From: Maea johnstoni
Lineage: Eukaryota > Annelida > Polychaeta > Spionida > Magelonidae
Direction: 5' to 3'
Length of the DNA: 64,000 nucleotides
Assembly: GCA_963942565.1 (NCBI GenBank)
Contig: OZ012690.1
Span: 17,462,135-17,526,134, forward strand
The notes below the pieces were generated by a model. That model had not been told where the DNA came from and searched no databases. It saw nothing but the letters and a program-made list of their open reading frames with translations. Position 1 is the stretch's first letter; every line of letters starts with the position of its first letter. This document shows, one piece after another, positions 12,466 to 22,913 of the stretch. The position numbers were made by a program, and so were the translations under genes.

Positions 12466-13510
12466 CAGGGTTGGCAGTATCTGTTAAGGGGCATTTTTTG
12501 GCATGCTGTAAACTGTTTTCACCATCCTGACAGAACAATAACAGGTTTCTGCCAGTTTCTGCTGCTTCTTCGGCAGAAACAAGATTTACCCTTTTCCCAG
12601 TTTTATGTAAAAAAACTGCCTGAGAATAAAATCAGTTCTAGTACCTAAGGCCAAATATATTTGGTTCCTATTACATCGTAGGAAAATATAGGTAGGGTAG
12701 GTAGGGATTTAAAAAAAAAGATTTATTCTTTAACTCACAGGATTCCCTTGAGTTGGATGGCTTCAATTAAAGTTTGCCCTGATGAATTTGTCTTTATATG
12801 CAGTAATTGGATTTTAGTTCATCCAGAAATTGATAATAATGGTTGAAGATTTGATATTTCAGACGGTGAGGCTTCCGTTTGTGGCCCTACTGATTTAGTT
12901 AACCTTTCTCTGAATTTACTGTTACTGTTTTTGTGTAGGAACAGTCCATTTTTCTAGTAGGATAGACTTAAAATAGGTAGGAGACAAAAACTAGGTAGGG
13001 TAATAGGAACCAAACATCTTTTTTAGGTCTAATTGCATTTCTTAAGAGAAGAGGAAGTTTTCTCAGATCTCAAAGGCTCAGAGTTAATTGATTTAAATTA
13101 ACACGCCAAATTGCATGGACAGCGACATAGTGTAATTCATGGTATGAGCTAAAACACACACAATGGCGGCCAGGGAGTATGGATGTTGTACATGTCCAAG
13201 TTTCAACAGGAGGTCTAAAATGTAAACAAGAAACTGATTGTTATAAAACCATTCTAGGCTGGCTCGATTTTAATTGGGTATTAGAAAATTGTGTGTAAAA
13301 GAAGTGACTCATATATATACAAGACTCACTAAGCTTTTTATGACTTATGAGATAATATATTAAACATTGTATATGGTGAATGTCTGTCTGATAATATTTT
13401 TAAGTATATGAATGAATGTATTTAGTCCATTATAAGCCATTGTGGCCGGCCAGATTTTTAACATTTGCGCATTGCAAGTAATGAATGTCATCATCTGGAT
13501 TGGACAATCA
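12466..13510 (-). mobile_element. hAT-family copy, reverse orientation, carrying a nested MITE
   Basis: It begins CAGGGTTGGCAGTATCTG, the inverse of the family's right end, and continues with GGCCAGGGAGTATGGATG and the half-palindrome also seen at 32555-32820 (TATTAAACATTGTATATGG). The far end is not clearly defined. No target duplication was found, and no transposase. Confidence 0.6.
12642..13028. mobile_element. MITE nested in the hAT copy
   Basis: Left TTTGGTTCCTATTAC and right GTAATAGGAACCAAA are inverted, with outer CCTAAG/TTAGG ends. hAT sequence continues on both sides. Target duplication not resolved. Confidence 0.55.
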
Positions 13511-13615
13511 ACTATTTATCAAAACCTTAATCAACTTTTTATCAGATGTTTTATTAATCCAGATCAGTGCCAAATTATGTCTGCTCAAATTCATAGTTGC
13601 ATATCTTGATATAAG

Positions 13616-15069
13616 TAGGAGTGTGATCCGTATCCAAGGTTTGGAATCGGAATCGGTAAAAAGGAAATTTTGATTCTTTGCGACAGGGTTGGGTTTACGC
13701 CGCCTGAAACTTATTTCTGGCAGGACAGTGACAGAAACCTAGTTTCAGGTGCCTTTTACTAGTTTCTGGCGCCAGAAATGCCAGAAACTCTAGAGATGTG
13801 ATTTAACATATTAATATGCTTGAAAGGGAAGAATTAATGATAACTAATGATGACAGAAAACAAAACAATATATGTATATATATATATTTATGTATATAAC
13901 TATACAAATTTAATAGGTCAACTGAACTCTATACATTTGCATAACTAGATAGACATCTAGAAGATGAATTAGTATCCATATGATCATATCAGATGGTATC
14001 TGCTAATTTACTGCTTCATTTGGAATTGCTTCATATCATACAATAGGTGGAAATGCAATTAGGAACTAGAAGAAATGTAAGGTTAACATCCATATTCCCT
14101 GTCCACCATTGTTAGAGTGTTCTCTCATAACATGAATTACACTGTCCAGTCAATTTGGCTTGTACAATTAAACCCATTGAGACCTGACAAAACTGCTCAC
14201 AAATTGCAATTATGTGAGTGGACATGTACATTATCCACACTCTCAGGCCACCATTGTTTAAGTTTTTCTTTTACCATGAATTATAGTGCTCAGGCACATC
14301 TGAATCAACTAGGCATTTAATGAATAGATAGATTACCACTGTGACCCTTACAAACATTGTTCTCAAGACATGCTAAATATATAAACTTGAAATCCACAAT
14401 TATCATTGTTTAAGTGTTCTGACATGAATCACATAGGTTAGGTTCTTTGGAACAGATCAGGACTGACAATGAATCTGATAATTAGTAACCATATATGACC
14501 TGTATGTAGTCATTGAGAGTTTACGCTTACATTGAGATTAAGCTACTATGCATTTCCTAGCAGTATTTTGACTATTTTGATGGAAAAGAAAACTAATTTT
14601 ATATTTGTGCTTTATGTCATTTAGTTTCTGGCGAATTAAGTGCCAGAAATGCCAGAAACATATTTCTGGCAGGACGCCAGAAACCCTTTTCTGGCAAGGT
14701 ATAAACCGTCCTTCGGCGTAAATTGCCAACCCTGCTTTGCGATTCCGATTCTGATTCCTACCGACATATATAGGGGGAAGTATCATAGCATTAAGGTTTA
14801 AAACTGTATCAGATGCTACACTGTTTTAATATTTCCCATGCTATAATTTCGTTTTTAGGTAGTAGATTAGATTACCTAGCACAATGAGCTACTGACTGAC
14901 GTTGTCTCGTTACTTTGTCATCTTACTCCACTGCAATAATAAGCAAGGGTCAATTAGTATCAACATTTTGCCGATTCCGGAATCGGAATGATCGCTATGA
15001 GATTCTATACCGATCTTTTAGATGGGATCGGCAATACCATCCGATTCCTTGGTATCGATTACACTCCTA
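13616..15069. mobile_element. Outer hAT-type MITE interrupted by a second hAT element
   Basis: The ends TAGGAGTGTGAT and ATTACACTCCTA are inverted repeats, flanked on both sides by the perfect 8-bp duplication GATATAAG (13608-13615 and 15070-15077). Removing the nested insertion leaves about 395 bases of MITE, rich in AATCGG motifs. The 8-bp duplication and end sequence fit the hAT superfamily. Non-coding. Confidence 0.88.
13684..14734. mobile_element. hAT element (non-autonomous), 1,051 bp, nested
   Basis: Begins CAGGGTTGGG and ends GCCAACCCTG, with a perfect 8-bp duplication CTTTGCGA at 13676-13683 and 14735-14742. Sub-terminal regions hold several TTTCTGGC/GCCAGAAA motifs in both orientations, and the interior has repeated ~200-bp segments (CCACCATTGTT ... 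CATGAAT). It is the best-preserved member of the family whose ends lie near 9515, 12466, 33175 and in each tandem gene unit. No transposase frame. Confidence 0.9.
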
Positions 15070-15281
15070 GATATAAGAAGACTAAAAATGATTGACAAGG
15101 CCAGCATAAATGTTGTTCAGTTCATAATTGTGATCATGATAGGAAGGCTAGCATGGGTCTTTTCTTTCATCAATTGCAGCGCGGAGCTGTCCAGGTCATA
15201 AGTGAAGCATTGAACTTTGCAACTGTAAATACACGTGCCTCTTAAACCATTCTAGTCATGTTTTCCTATTTGATAGCTGTG

Positions 15282-15530
15282 CTGTACCAGAAGTCGATCG
15301 ACTTCTGGTAATCGACTTCTGGTACACCTATTAACTGCACCAAAACTTGATTATCTCCTGGGACAGCATTAAGTTGTACCAGTAGTCGATTGACTATTGG
15401 GACAGCCTTTAGCTGTACCAAAACTCGAACAACTTCTGGTACAGCAATAGCTGTCCCAATCGACGATTGGCACGACCATTCATTTATGAGGGTCATGTTC
15501 CAAAACTCGATCTGTACCAAAAGTCAATTG
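15282..15530. repeat. Cluster of short palindromic GTACCAGAAGTCGA motifs
   Basis: TGTACCA followed by GAAGTCGA, AAACTCGA or GTAGTCGA recurs about six times in both orientations, including a hairpin GAAGTCGATCGACTTC near 15291-15306. Interspersed GGGACAGC motifs alternate with it. Not a simple tandem repeat and not seen elsewhere in the window. Confidence 0.7.
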
Positions 15531-15943
15531 TGAAAGTGCCAGTCAATTCAGTGGACTGCATCAAACATGGATGTTTAACAAATACATGCAGGGCGCATGC
15601 ACATCATTGTGAAAAATGGCGAAAACATGGTGCTTTTTCATTGTTTTCAACAACTCTTTCAGTCGTAGTTGACTGGAAAGACTATGAATATCGGTAGAAT
15701 TGCATGGAACTTGAAGATAAGACTGGTCAGAACGTACATGGATAGTTTATTGTTGGTAGACACTGTCATTTCTTAACACTGCCAGCATTTTGTCTCTACA
15801 TATGCCAACAAGAACCTGAATGTCTTTAAGAATCCAAATAGCTAATTTAACATAGAAAGGCAAATGTAGAGTCAGATATTACGGCCTACCTTATACAAAA
15901 TCAGGTGTTTTGTTCTTGGTGCATTGATTTAATAGCAGCTTGG
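15531..15943. other. Gene-free stretch, nothing recognised
   Basis: Short frames only; no repeat ends detected. Confidence 0.4.
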
Positions 15944-16239
15944 CAGGGACTTAGCCAGGACCCGTCTTACCTGTCTTTTGGACAGGCAGTTTCCTGAAAA
16001 CCACCTTTTTTTATTTTCAATTTTGACTTTTTGGGGGTTAATACCAAACATTTTCTATACGAACCATCTTCTAGGACATAGCTGAAGTGTAAAATGTCCT
16101 TTTTGACACAATAGCCATTAGGCTTTAATATGTAGTTAGTATAAGGATACAAAGTATATTAGTAGCTAAATCTGGACGGGCAGAAATTTTGGAATTGCTG
16201 TTTTGGACAGGCATTTTTGAAATCCTGGCTAAGACCCTG
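15944..16239. mobile_element. hAT-type MITE with 8-bp duplication
   Basis: Begins CAGGGACTTAGCCAGGAC and ends CTGGCTAAGACCCTG (inverted), flanked by perfect CAGCTTGG duplications at 15936-15943 and 16240-16247. Inner TTTTGGACAGGCA motifs occur at both sides. A truncated relative sits in each of the five tandem gene units (for example 40554-40605), and a diverged one is at 56723-57013. Confidence 0.9.
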
Positions 16240-16254
16240 CAGCTTGGATGAAGA

Positions 16255-16530
16255 AAAGAATTGATATGTAGCGAAAAACCAATAACCATATGCGCTTTAG
16301 TGAAGAGCTGGACTCATGCCAGGAGTCACTGATCTGGCATCAGCGCAAGGTCACGTGGGAACAAGAACCAATCGGGGCTCTCATATCGATTACACTACAG
16401 AGAAACCGGTACCTGATCACCACCATCAGCTGGGCGTGCTCTTAGTTGACACTGGTTGAGGCTAGCCTGTTCAGGTTGACCGGCTTGTTACGAATCCACT
16501 TTTGTTTGGTCATCTTAGATAGGAAGACAT
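16255..16530 (+). repeat. Dispersed repeat, copy 1
   Basis: Similar throughout to 26795-27040, sharing ATATGCGCT, CTGATCTGG-ATCAGCG, GAGAAAC and GGTTGACCG in the same order. Ends not defined; no coding. Confidence 0.6.
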
Positions 16531-16979
16531 TTTTTTTTTGTATCTTCACAAAGATGCAAATGCAGGGTGCCTAACCCTGACATGTTCTAACTGTATACAG
16601 TTAAAGATCATATATTTTTGTTATTCCCGATATGCTGTTCTTTTAAATGATATATTGTTTGTCAGCTGGTCAGTATTGGACATGATGTTCGACCCTAAAC
16701 CTGTTCGGGTGCGAGTTGGTGTGTATGCGAGTTGACTTGATTTCTAGCTACCTACCCCATTTGCCCACTGCCACTCTTCTTCTTATTGGGTACTTGTCAA
16801 AACCAATTTACTGGGGCGCCGGAATGAATGCTTTGCGAAATCCTCAATGAGATTAATTCACCACATCACAGGAAGACCACATTGAATCATTTAACCGGAA
16901 AAAGTCACTGTAAATGACTAAATGCGGTGACACTTGCCCGGTTCTGAGAGTTCAGACTTGAAAGACGCCATCCTCCCAC

Positions 16980-17065
16980 ATGTGTGCGGAAATCCTCGAT
17001 GCGCATGCGCAAGCAGGCCCGAAGTTCAAGCTCTGTGCCGATAGAGGTCGCCTGTGCGTGTAAGC
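16980..17065. promoter_or_regulatory. CpG-rich patch with a perfect NRF1-type site
   Basis: TGCGCATGCGCA at 17000-17011 is the full palindromic consensus bound by NRF1, within a locally GC- and CpG-richer patch that stands out from its surroundings. NRF1 sites typify CpG promoters in many animals. No first exon can be shown; a promoter for an upstream exon of ZF2, or for an unseen plus-strand transcript, is possible. Confidence 0.4.
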
Positions 17066-17583
17066 CTGCTACATTAGAAATTAATTGAAAAACTTGACAA
17101 AGATAGCATAACTGAGGAGTTTAATACCTTCTTAACGCTTTGTACGCAATGACGTCGATGACACAATATAAATGACTGATAATGAAATGTACATGCAGAA
17201 ACTATTTGACTCACCCTGTGCTTTTTGTGGTGACCCCACTTTTATTTTAGATTTTTAAAGGGGATCTGTCCATGATCACAATTTCTTGTTGTAAAATAAC
17301 TCTTCTTCATAATATTTGAAATCCGATTAAGAAATGATAAGACCTGATATCAAAAAAAAAATGAAACATGCCCAAGAACGTTTTCAATCGTAGTAAAATC
17401 CAAGCTTTGTAGGATAAATATTGAATCAAGGTTGTCCTAATTATGAGAAGTATGGTGATTTCAGAAAGTTGTCTTAATTGAATTTTACAAGGCAAGGGTA
17501 AAATAGTAAATATATATTTATTATTATTATTATTTTTATATAAGTTTTTGATTGTAGTATTTTCTCATAATGTACTATACCTT
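17066..17583. other. Gene-free AT-rich stretch
   Basis: No recognised gene. A short TTA/TAT-rich tract lies near 17505-17545. Confidence 0.4.
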
Positions 17584-18430
17584 TTAAGGTCTTACGACAC
17601 TTTTAGAAATCTCAGTTTAATTTTCCTGAAATTTTGCATAAGGAAATAACATAGCACAGTGATCCTCAAAACAACTTAAAATCATGGGGTCATCAACTTA
17701 GTTTTTTTTTCACAGATTTTTGAAAAATTAATGCAATTTATGTCACAAACATCACTTTCTCCAAAATTGGTGTCTTTCTTTGCTAGATCTATCCCTTCAG
17801 AATACTGACACTGCCTGAAATACTGTTTTGCCATGTTGAAATTATTTTTTTGCTGTTGCAAAGGAATTATTGGGCAAAATCAAGAAATTCGAGAAACGGG
17901 TTTTTAACCCAAAATTGATATAAGTCAGAATTGCCTAGTTTAATTTTCACCAATTTTTGTCTACACTATCTGCACAATGCTCTTAATAAGAAGACACAAA
18001 GAAAATGATAGGTCATCAGGTTAGTTTTCGAACCACAGATGGTCAAAGTTTGTGAAATAGGACATTTTTGGGGCAAATTTTCATGAAAATGTTAGAAAAG
18101 AGTTACTCAATAGTTACTATTAATGCCCATACTTATATAAGATATTGTTAAGAAAGGGAACCCCACTTTATACACATGGATTATCACACATTATTCCTGA
18201 AAATGTGTCAAAACAACAAATTCAATGAATATGGAAATCACTGTAGCCAAAAACAAAAAACTCATAGGATACTATTTATAATAGGCAGGTATAATCAGAA
18301 TTGGTACATATTCAATAAAATTCAATTTCTTATCAATATTTCCAGTGACGTCAGGTAAATTGTAATAAATTATTTTAGTTTGTCCAATACCCAATAGGTG
18401 TCACCGGTATAGAGTATCGTAAGACCTTAA
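17584..18430. mobile_element. MITE-like element at a TTAA target
   Basis: TTAA followed by GGTCTTACGACAC at the left and GTATCGTAAGACC followed by TTAA at the right give inverted ends and a TTAA duplication, as in piggyBac-type insertion. The outer flanks on both sides also share a stretch like TGTACTATACCTTTT. The interior is AT-rich, without a transposase. Confidence 0.65.
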
Positions 18431-19192
18431 TGTACTATACTATACCTTTTAGATGCATTCTCCAGAAGTGAATATTCTGCGGTTTATGTTTCATTTGTAT
18501 TTTTTCCAAGTATTCTAGCCATATTTGCCTTTTTTATAGTTTATGAATTATCCTTTTAGTTTCAACTCTATAATTTCAGTATGGATGGTATTTTTCAAAG
18601 TATATGTATTTGTTTCATTTTTGCCTAAACATGTAGCTTAGCAGGGTGCTTTTCAGGAGTGCTCTAATCTTTACAAAAATTAGTAAAAGTTAGTTTAAAA
18701 ATGACTAACTAGAGCAGGGGCTCTAGGAACACTCTGAAGTGCATTCTCAGCCATTTCCTGTTTGTCTCACTGTGTGTGTGGTCTGGTTAAATGAATGTTA
18801 CAATTCTGTTTAGTGTTTAAAATGGCTCACTCAGAGATGTTCTGCAATTAAAAGTAGAATTTTTCACATTGCCCTGATTTCTGCAAACACTCATCCATTA
18901 GGCTGTCAATCACAAATATTTTAGGGCCCGTATGTCCCCCAGAGCCAGAGGTCAATAAGGTTACTAGACTAAAACGCCATGTATCTATCTGCTTGATCCC
19001 GTTGACAGTAGAAATGTGGGGAGGGGGGCACGGTGAATCTTCCAGGAGATATTCCCCCAGGGGGCAATTTTCCAAAGAAATGGCAAAGCTTCAGGGGCAC
19101 TCTGTGAGTCAATTTCAAACAATACAATTATGACAATCCTTGCTTTTAGGAATTTTGAAATTCTTATCTAGCCGACTACATTCATAGACCAC
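18431..19192. other. Gene-free stretch
   Basis: A 75-codon minus-strand frame (18848-19075) has no recognisable domain, no relative in the window and no flanking gene structure. Nothing else noted. Confidence 0.4.
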
Positions 19193-19645
19193 TTATTGCT
19201 AATTCAAGCTAACAATGAGCGATAGTACAAGTTCAGGAGTATAGTCCATTCACTCTGCACAAAAGATTGATAGACCCTACAGGTGGACGTGTGACCTCTA
19301 CATGTCCACTTCTAAAGTATACAGATGGGTTCTGCCAGTAGCCAAGTAAGTTTTCTGGGTCACAGAGTAGGGAGGCTCTCCAGGGGTATCATATCTCAAG
19401 TACCACAATCCCTACATCTTATTTTAGACTACTAGTGTCCCATGTACCAATTGCCCCTTTAGTTCCCCTTATGGTCTAGTTCTCCACACTCAGTGACTGC
19501 TAACCACAAACTGACCCATATTTCTATAAGTGTACAGGTCTGTTTGGCCTGAACACCAATAGAGGACAAACCTGTTCTTACAGGCACACAGTTGAAACTT
19601 ACAAACCCATTCGCTTTGCTCATTGTTAGCTTGAATTAGCTATAA
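19193..19645 (-). mobile_element. MITE family 'TTAT-GCTAATTC', copy 2
   Basis: Full-length and inverted relative to the copies at 6524 and 26046, with the same ends TTATTGCTAATTC and GAATTAGCTATAA. It differs by scattered substitutions and small indels. Confidence 0.85.
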
Positions 19646-20569
19646 TTCACAGAACCAGTTACTTCTCGTAGGGACATTGCAGCTATTAAAAGTCCAGGGT
19701 GCGAGTGGATTTGTCAAGTTATATGTTCATATATGTACATTTGTATGTGTGAGATTTCAAGATTGAATAAAGTATTTCAAGTAAATAATGTATGTTACAT
19801 TTATTACGGATCAAGTTATTGACTTCCAAGAAAGAGAGATGAAAAAGTAGTAAGGCACAGTGAGGACTTCTACTGCAGGAAAAAAAAGCTTATAAGTTAT
19901 AACTAGTATCACCTGATGAGAGCAGTTGCTGCTTGTCCACTCCGGATGAAGCGGACCAACATTGAAATTTTCAGGACCCTCATTTGTATGTTAACAATTA
20001 CATGGACACTAAAGATGAGGACACTGATTTCCAGTACTGCTATAATGGAAATCGCTGTCTGCCTAGAAATGAATGTCAATGCCATCACATGATATAGAAT
20101 GAAGAGATAAAATGTTGATAATTGAGCGGAAACTTAGTTCTGGACAAGATACATGAATCACTAATAACTAATTCGGATCATTTTTACTTATAACTATTTT
20201 CATTTGGTAATATCTATACCTTCAGTTAAGGTATGGTATAGCGTAAGTCATTTCCATTCGTTCTTAATTGGTTCATGCTGGTGAAAGATATTCTCTATGA
20301 AATTTGGAGATTCACGATCATTTAACTACTTGTCTAGAGCTTTTTAGAGCTAAGAGTGTTAATGAGGATAGGGTAGTGGAGGAACTGCAGATATAACTGT
20401 ATGAGGCTCTTGTGCTTGAATATTCCTCTCTAGTGCATTATTTTACATGCACTATGGTGTAGAAATTTGTAGCTTTGCTTGCTCTCTCCTCTACCAAAGG
20501 GACATGTCATAACCAGCGGGTGGTAAGTAGTGATGGGTGTCCAAGTAGCTGGCGAACACAGCCTAGATC
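19646..20569. other. Gene-free stretch
   Basis: No coding signal, repeat or RNA gene recognised. Confidence 0.4.
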
Positions 20570-20755
20570 CCGTATTACCCATTGCCATTCTTCTCAGGCA
20601 TTCCAACTTGGTTAGAAATCAAAGATGTAGAGAGAGAAGCGTGCAATTAGTGACTGCTAGAAACCCGTGTTACCCATTGCCATTCTTCTCATGCATTCCA
20701 ACTTGGTTAGAAGTCAAAGATGTAGAGAGAGAAGTGTGCAATTAGTGACTGCTCC
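20570..20755. repeat. Two tandem copies of a 95-bp unit
   Basis: The unit holds TTACCCATTGCCATTCTTCT, a GCATTCCAACTTGGTTAGAA segment and GTGCAATTAGTGACTGCT. The copies are offset by 95 bases and nearly identical. Confidence 0.85.
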
Positions 20756-20879
20756 TGGCTCCGCCGTGCAATAATGTGATTTGTAACTATATTACAATAC
20801 TTGACTGCTTAGCGTAGTTGACCAACTTTTAAGAGTTACTTGATTGAACATGCATGTTGAAATATAACTATCAAAATTT

Positions 20880-21130
20880 TAAGTAGATTCAACTTTAGGT
20901 AGCCCAACAGGGCCGTTTTTGGAAGTTGAGATGGGACAATGCTATTTGTTGACAGTTGGTAGGTTCTGGCCCCCTTCCCCAGGTGTCAGGTCACTAGGTC
21001 AAATAAGAAAATGGTGATGAATCAAATCAAAAAGCTGTCAACTGTATTCATATTCACAATTTATTCAAATGTTTTCCATATTACAATAACAAGTTTTATG
21101 AATAAATTTGGGTACATCACTTGCAAGAAA
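20880..21130. repeat. Intergenic segment shared with 26530-26720 and 39770-39930
   Basis: Shares CAGGTGTCAGGTCA, ATGATGAATCAAATCAA and TTTTCCA-ATTACAATAAC-like sequence with the stretches between ZF3 and ZF4 and between ZF6 and ZF7. A relic of duplication of the gene cassette. Confidence 0.6.
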
Positions 21131-21966
21131 ATATAAACACCTTATTCTAATCTTTTATCATTTTTGCTGACCCTCTTAGCATTCTGTTATCACTTTTTTT
21201 CTTTCCATCAGATAATTACAGCAACACTCAGGCCAGTTAATAAAAACAGTATTCAAGAAAGGCAGGAATTTCACACTTTACAGTGATTCAAGGGCACATA
21301 GAGTAATGACATTGATTAATGTTATAGTCATTAATAAATAAACCTTTAGGTGATGTAAGATACTTTTTTTATATTTTCACACAAAAAGGTGTAACTCATT
21401 TAAAGTAGGGAGATGACATGAAATGAAGAACAATTGAGATCATTCTAGATATGTTGCTTTATAGTTAATATGCTGTTCTTCAAATAAATGCAATCATGAG
21501 TTTTCCAACTACAAATATGAAAAACAAAGTTAAATATAGATAAATAAAGAGCACTGCCAAAGGTATACCTGAATAATAAGTCCATGGCTGTCATAAATCC
21601 ATACTGTGGAGGCAATTGCTCAGCTTTATATAATCAAGCCAAAGAAGAGTTCTAAACTCATGCCAGTGTCTTAAGTAATTTATGAGAAAATTTCACTTTT
21701 GAGCATTGCTGTGCAAATTTTTTGTTGATAATAGGATATGCCTTCATTTCTATGATGATTTCTAAATTTAAGGAATTCATTTTTAAGGTTTGTAAAGGGG
21801 TTATTTTGATGTTAGGACAGTTTTTCTAGGTTTTGTTAACAGACATAACCAATGTAGCTATTTTGGGATGGCTTTGTATTATTCTAGGTCATTGGTCACT
21901 ATGTGGCAAAATCCGAAGTTCTGGGGTGAATACAAAAGACAACTGGAGCACAACGGTTCAAGTTAT
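21131..21966. other. Gene-free stretch
   Basis: AT-rich, nothing recognised up to the SINE. Confidence 0.4.
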
Positions 21967-22267
21967 GGGGACAAAGTAGCTCAGTTGGTTAGGTGTCAGA
22001 CTAGTAATCAGAGGGTCGCTGGTTCGATTCCCGGCCACTCCGGGCACTTTGGTCGTTCTTGGGCAAAACAGTTTATTCCATATTGCTTCAGTCTACCCAG
22101 CTGCAAAATGGGTACCTAGCATAAATAAGGCAGTGCTTATATGCTGCCAGTTGCTCTGGAATATCCCCCGGGGGATTGAAATGGTTTCTGTATGTACAGT
22201 GCCTGCTAGGGGAGGAAGGTCGTATGAGCTCTTCGGTGGATACAAGACTATAAACCGAATACCTTTA
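21967..22267 (+). mobile_element. tRNA-Thr-derived SINE, full length
   Basis: The head (GGGGACAAAGTAGCTCAGTT) has a pol III A box, an anticodon-loop-like CTAGTAA as in tRNA-Thr(AGT), and a perfect B box GGTTCGATTCC at 22021-22031. A central core (CTTGGGCAAAACAG ... CAGTCTACCCAGCTGCAAA) resembles the conserved middle domain of widespread metazoan SINEs. The tail ends ATAAACCGAATACCTTTA. A second, partial copy opens the window. This is not a functional tRNA: the acceptor stem does not close. Confidence 0.9.
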
Positions 22268-22913
22268 TTAGATTGGATTTCTTTTACATTTCTATAAGAT
22301 TGAGCTTGAGAAGTATTGTTATCAATACCATTTTTACATGATATAGGTATTATTTTCCTATGCTAACATGTGAAATCGAAATCCGAATTTTCCCACTCGG
22401 ACCTCAACATGTGCTTAGAAAAAAAGTAGGTTACCTAACTGCTGTATTCTATACAAGGAACACAGGTTTTGTAAGGGCTATTGATAGATCTTATTGGTTG
22501 TTCTTTGATTTCTAAGTTCAAGTACAATGACCTAGGAATAGAAGTGAAAACCAGTTTGATAGCGAAAATTCTTGGTTGCAATCAGCTGTAACTTCCAATA
22601 TAAATTCAGGAAATTTAAAGATTACAGAACTCTCCCCGGTTCCTGGAAGCCAGATCAGTTATCTAGTTGTAAAATACAGGAATAGATCTTCCTGGACCAG
22701 TATATAAAGCAAGACATGTGGTACATAATCCTTCATTCCCAGTCAGACCACAGAGAATGTAACATCAGTTCGAGAGACGGTCTTACCATTGCCAGTGTTT
22801 ATCCTATGTTGCCTAGCCAAAAGCTCTTGTACCTCCACATGAATTCTCTAGGTTGCACAATGTTGTTTGCTGTACTACTTATGAACTCGCTTCATCCATA
22901 CGTTATGTAATTG
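22268..22913. other. Spacer and conserved class I 3' flank (at ZF3)
   Basis: From about 22570 it matches the flanks of ZF1, ZF6 and ZF12 (TTCCAATATAAATTCAGG through CTTCATCCAT). The first 300 bases are unassigned. Confidence 0.6.

Noticed and set aside
18848-19075. 75-codon minus-strand frame in the gene-poor stretch
   Set aside because: No domain, no paralogue, no codon or splice support.
21967-22040. Possible tRNA-Thr gene
   Set aside because: It has good A and B boxes, but the acceptor stem does not pair and a SINE core and tail follow.
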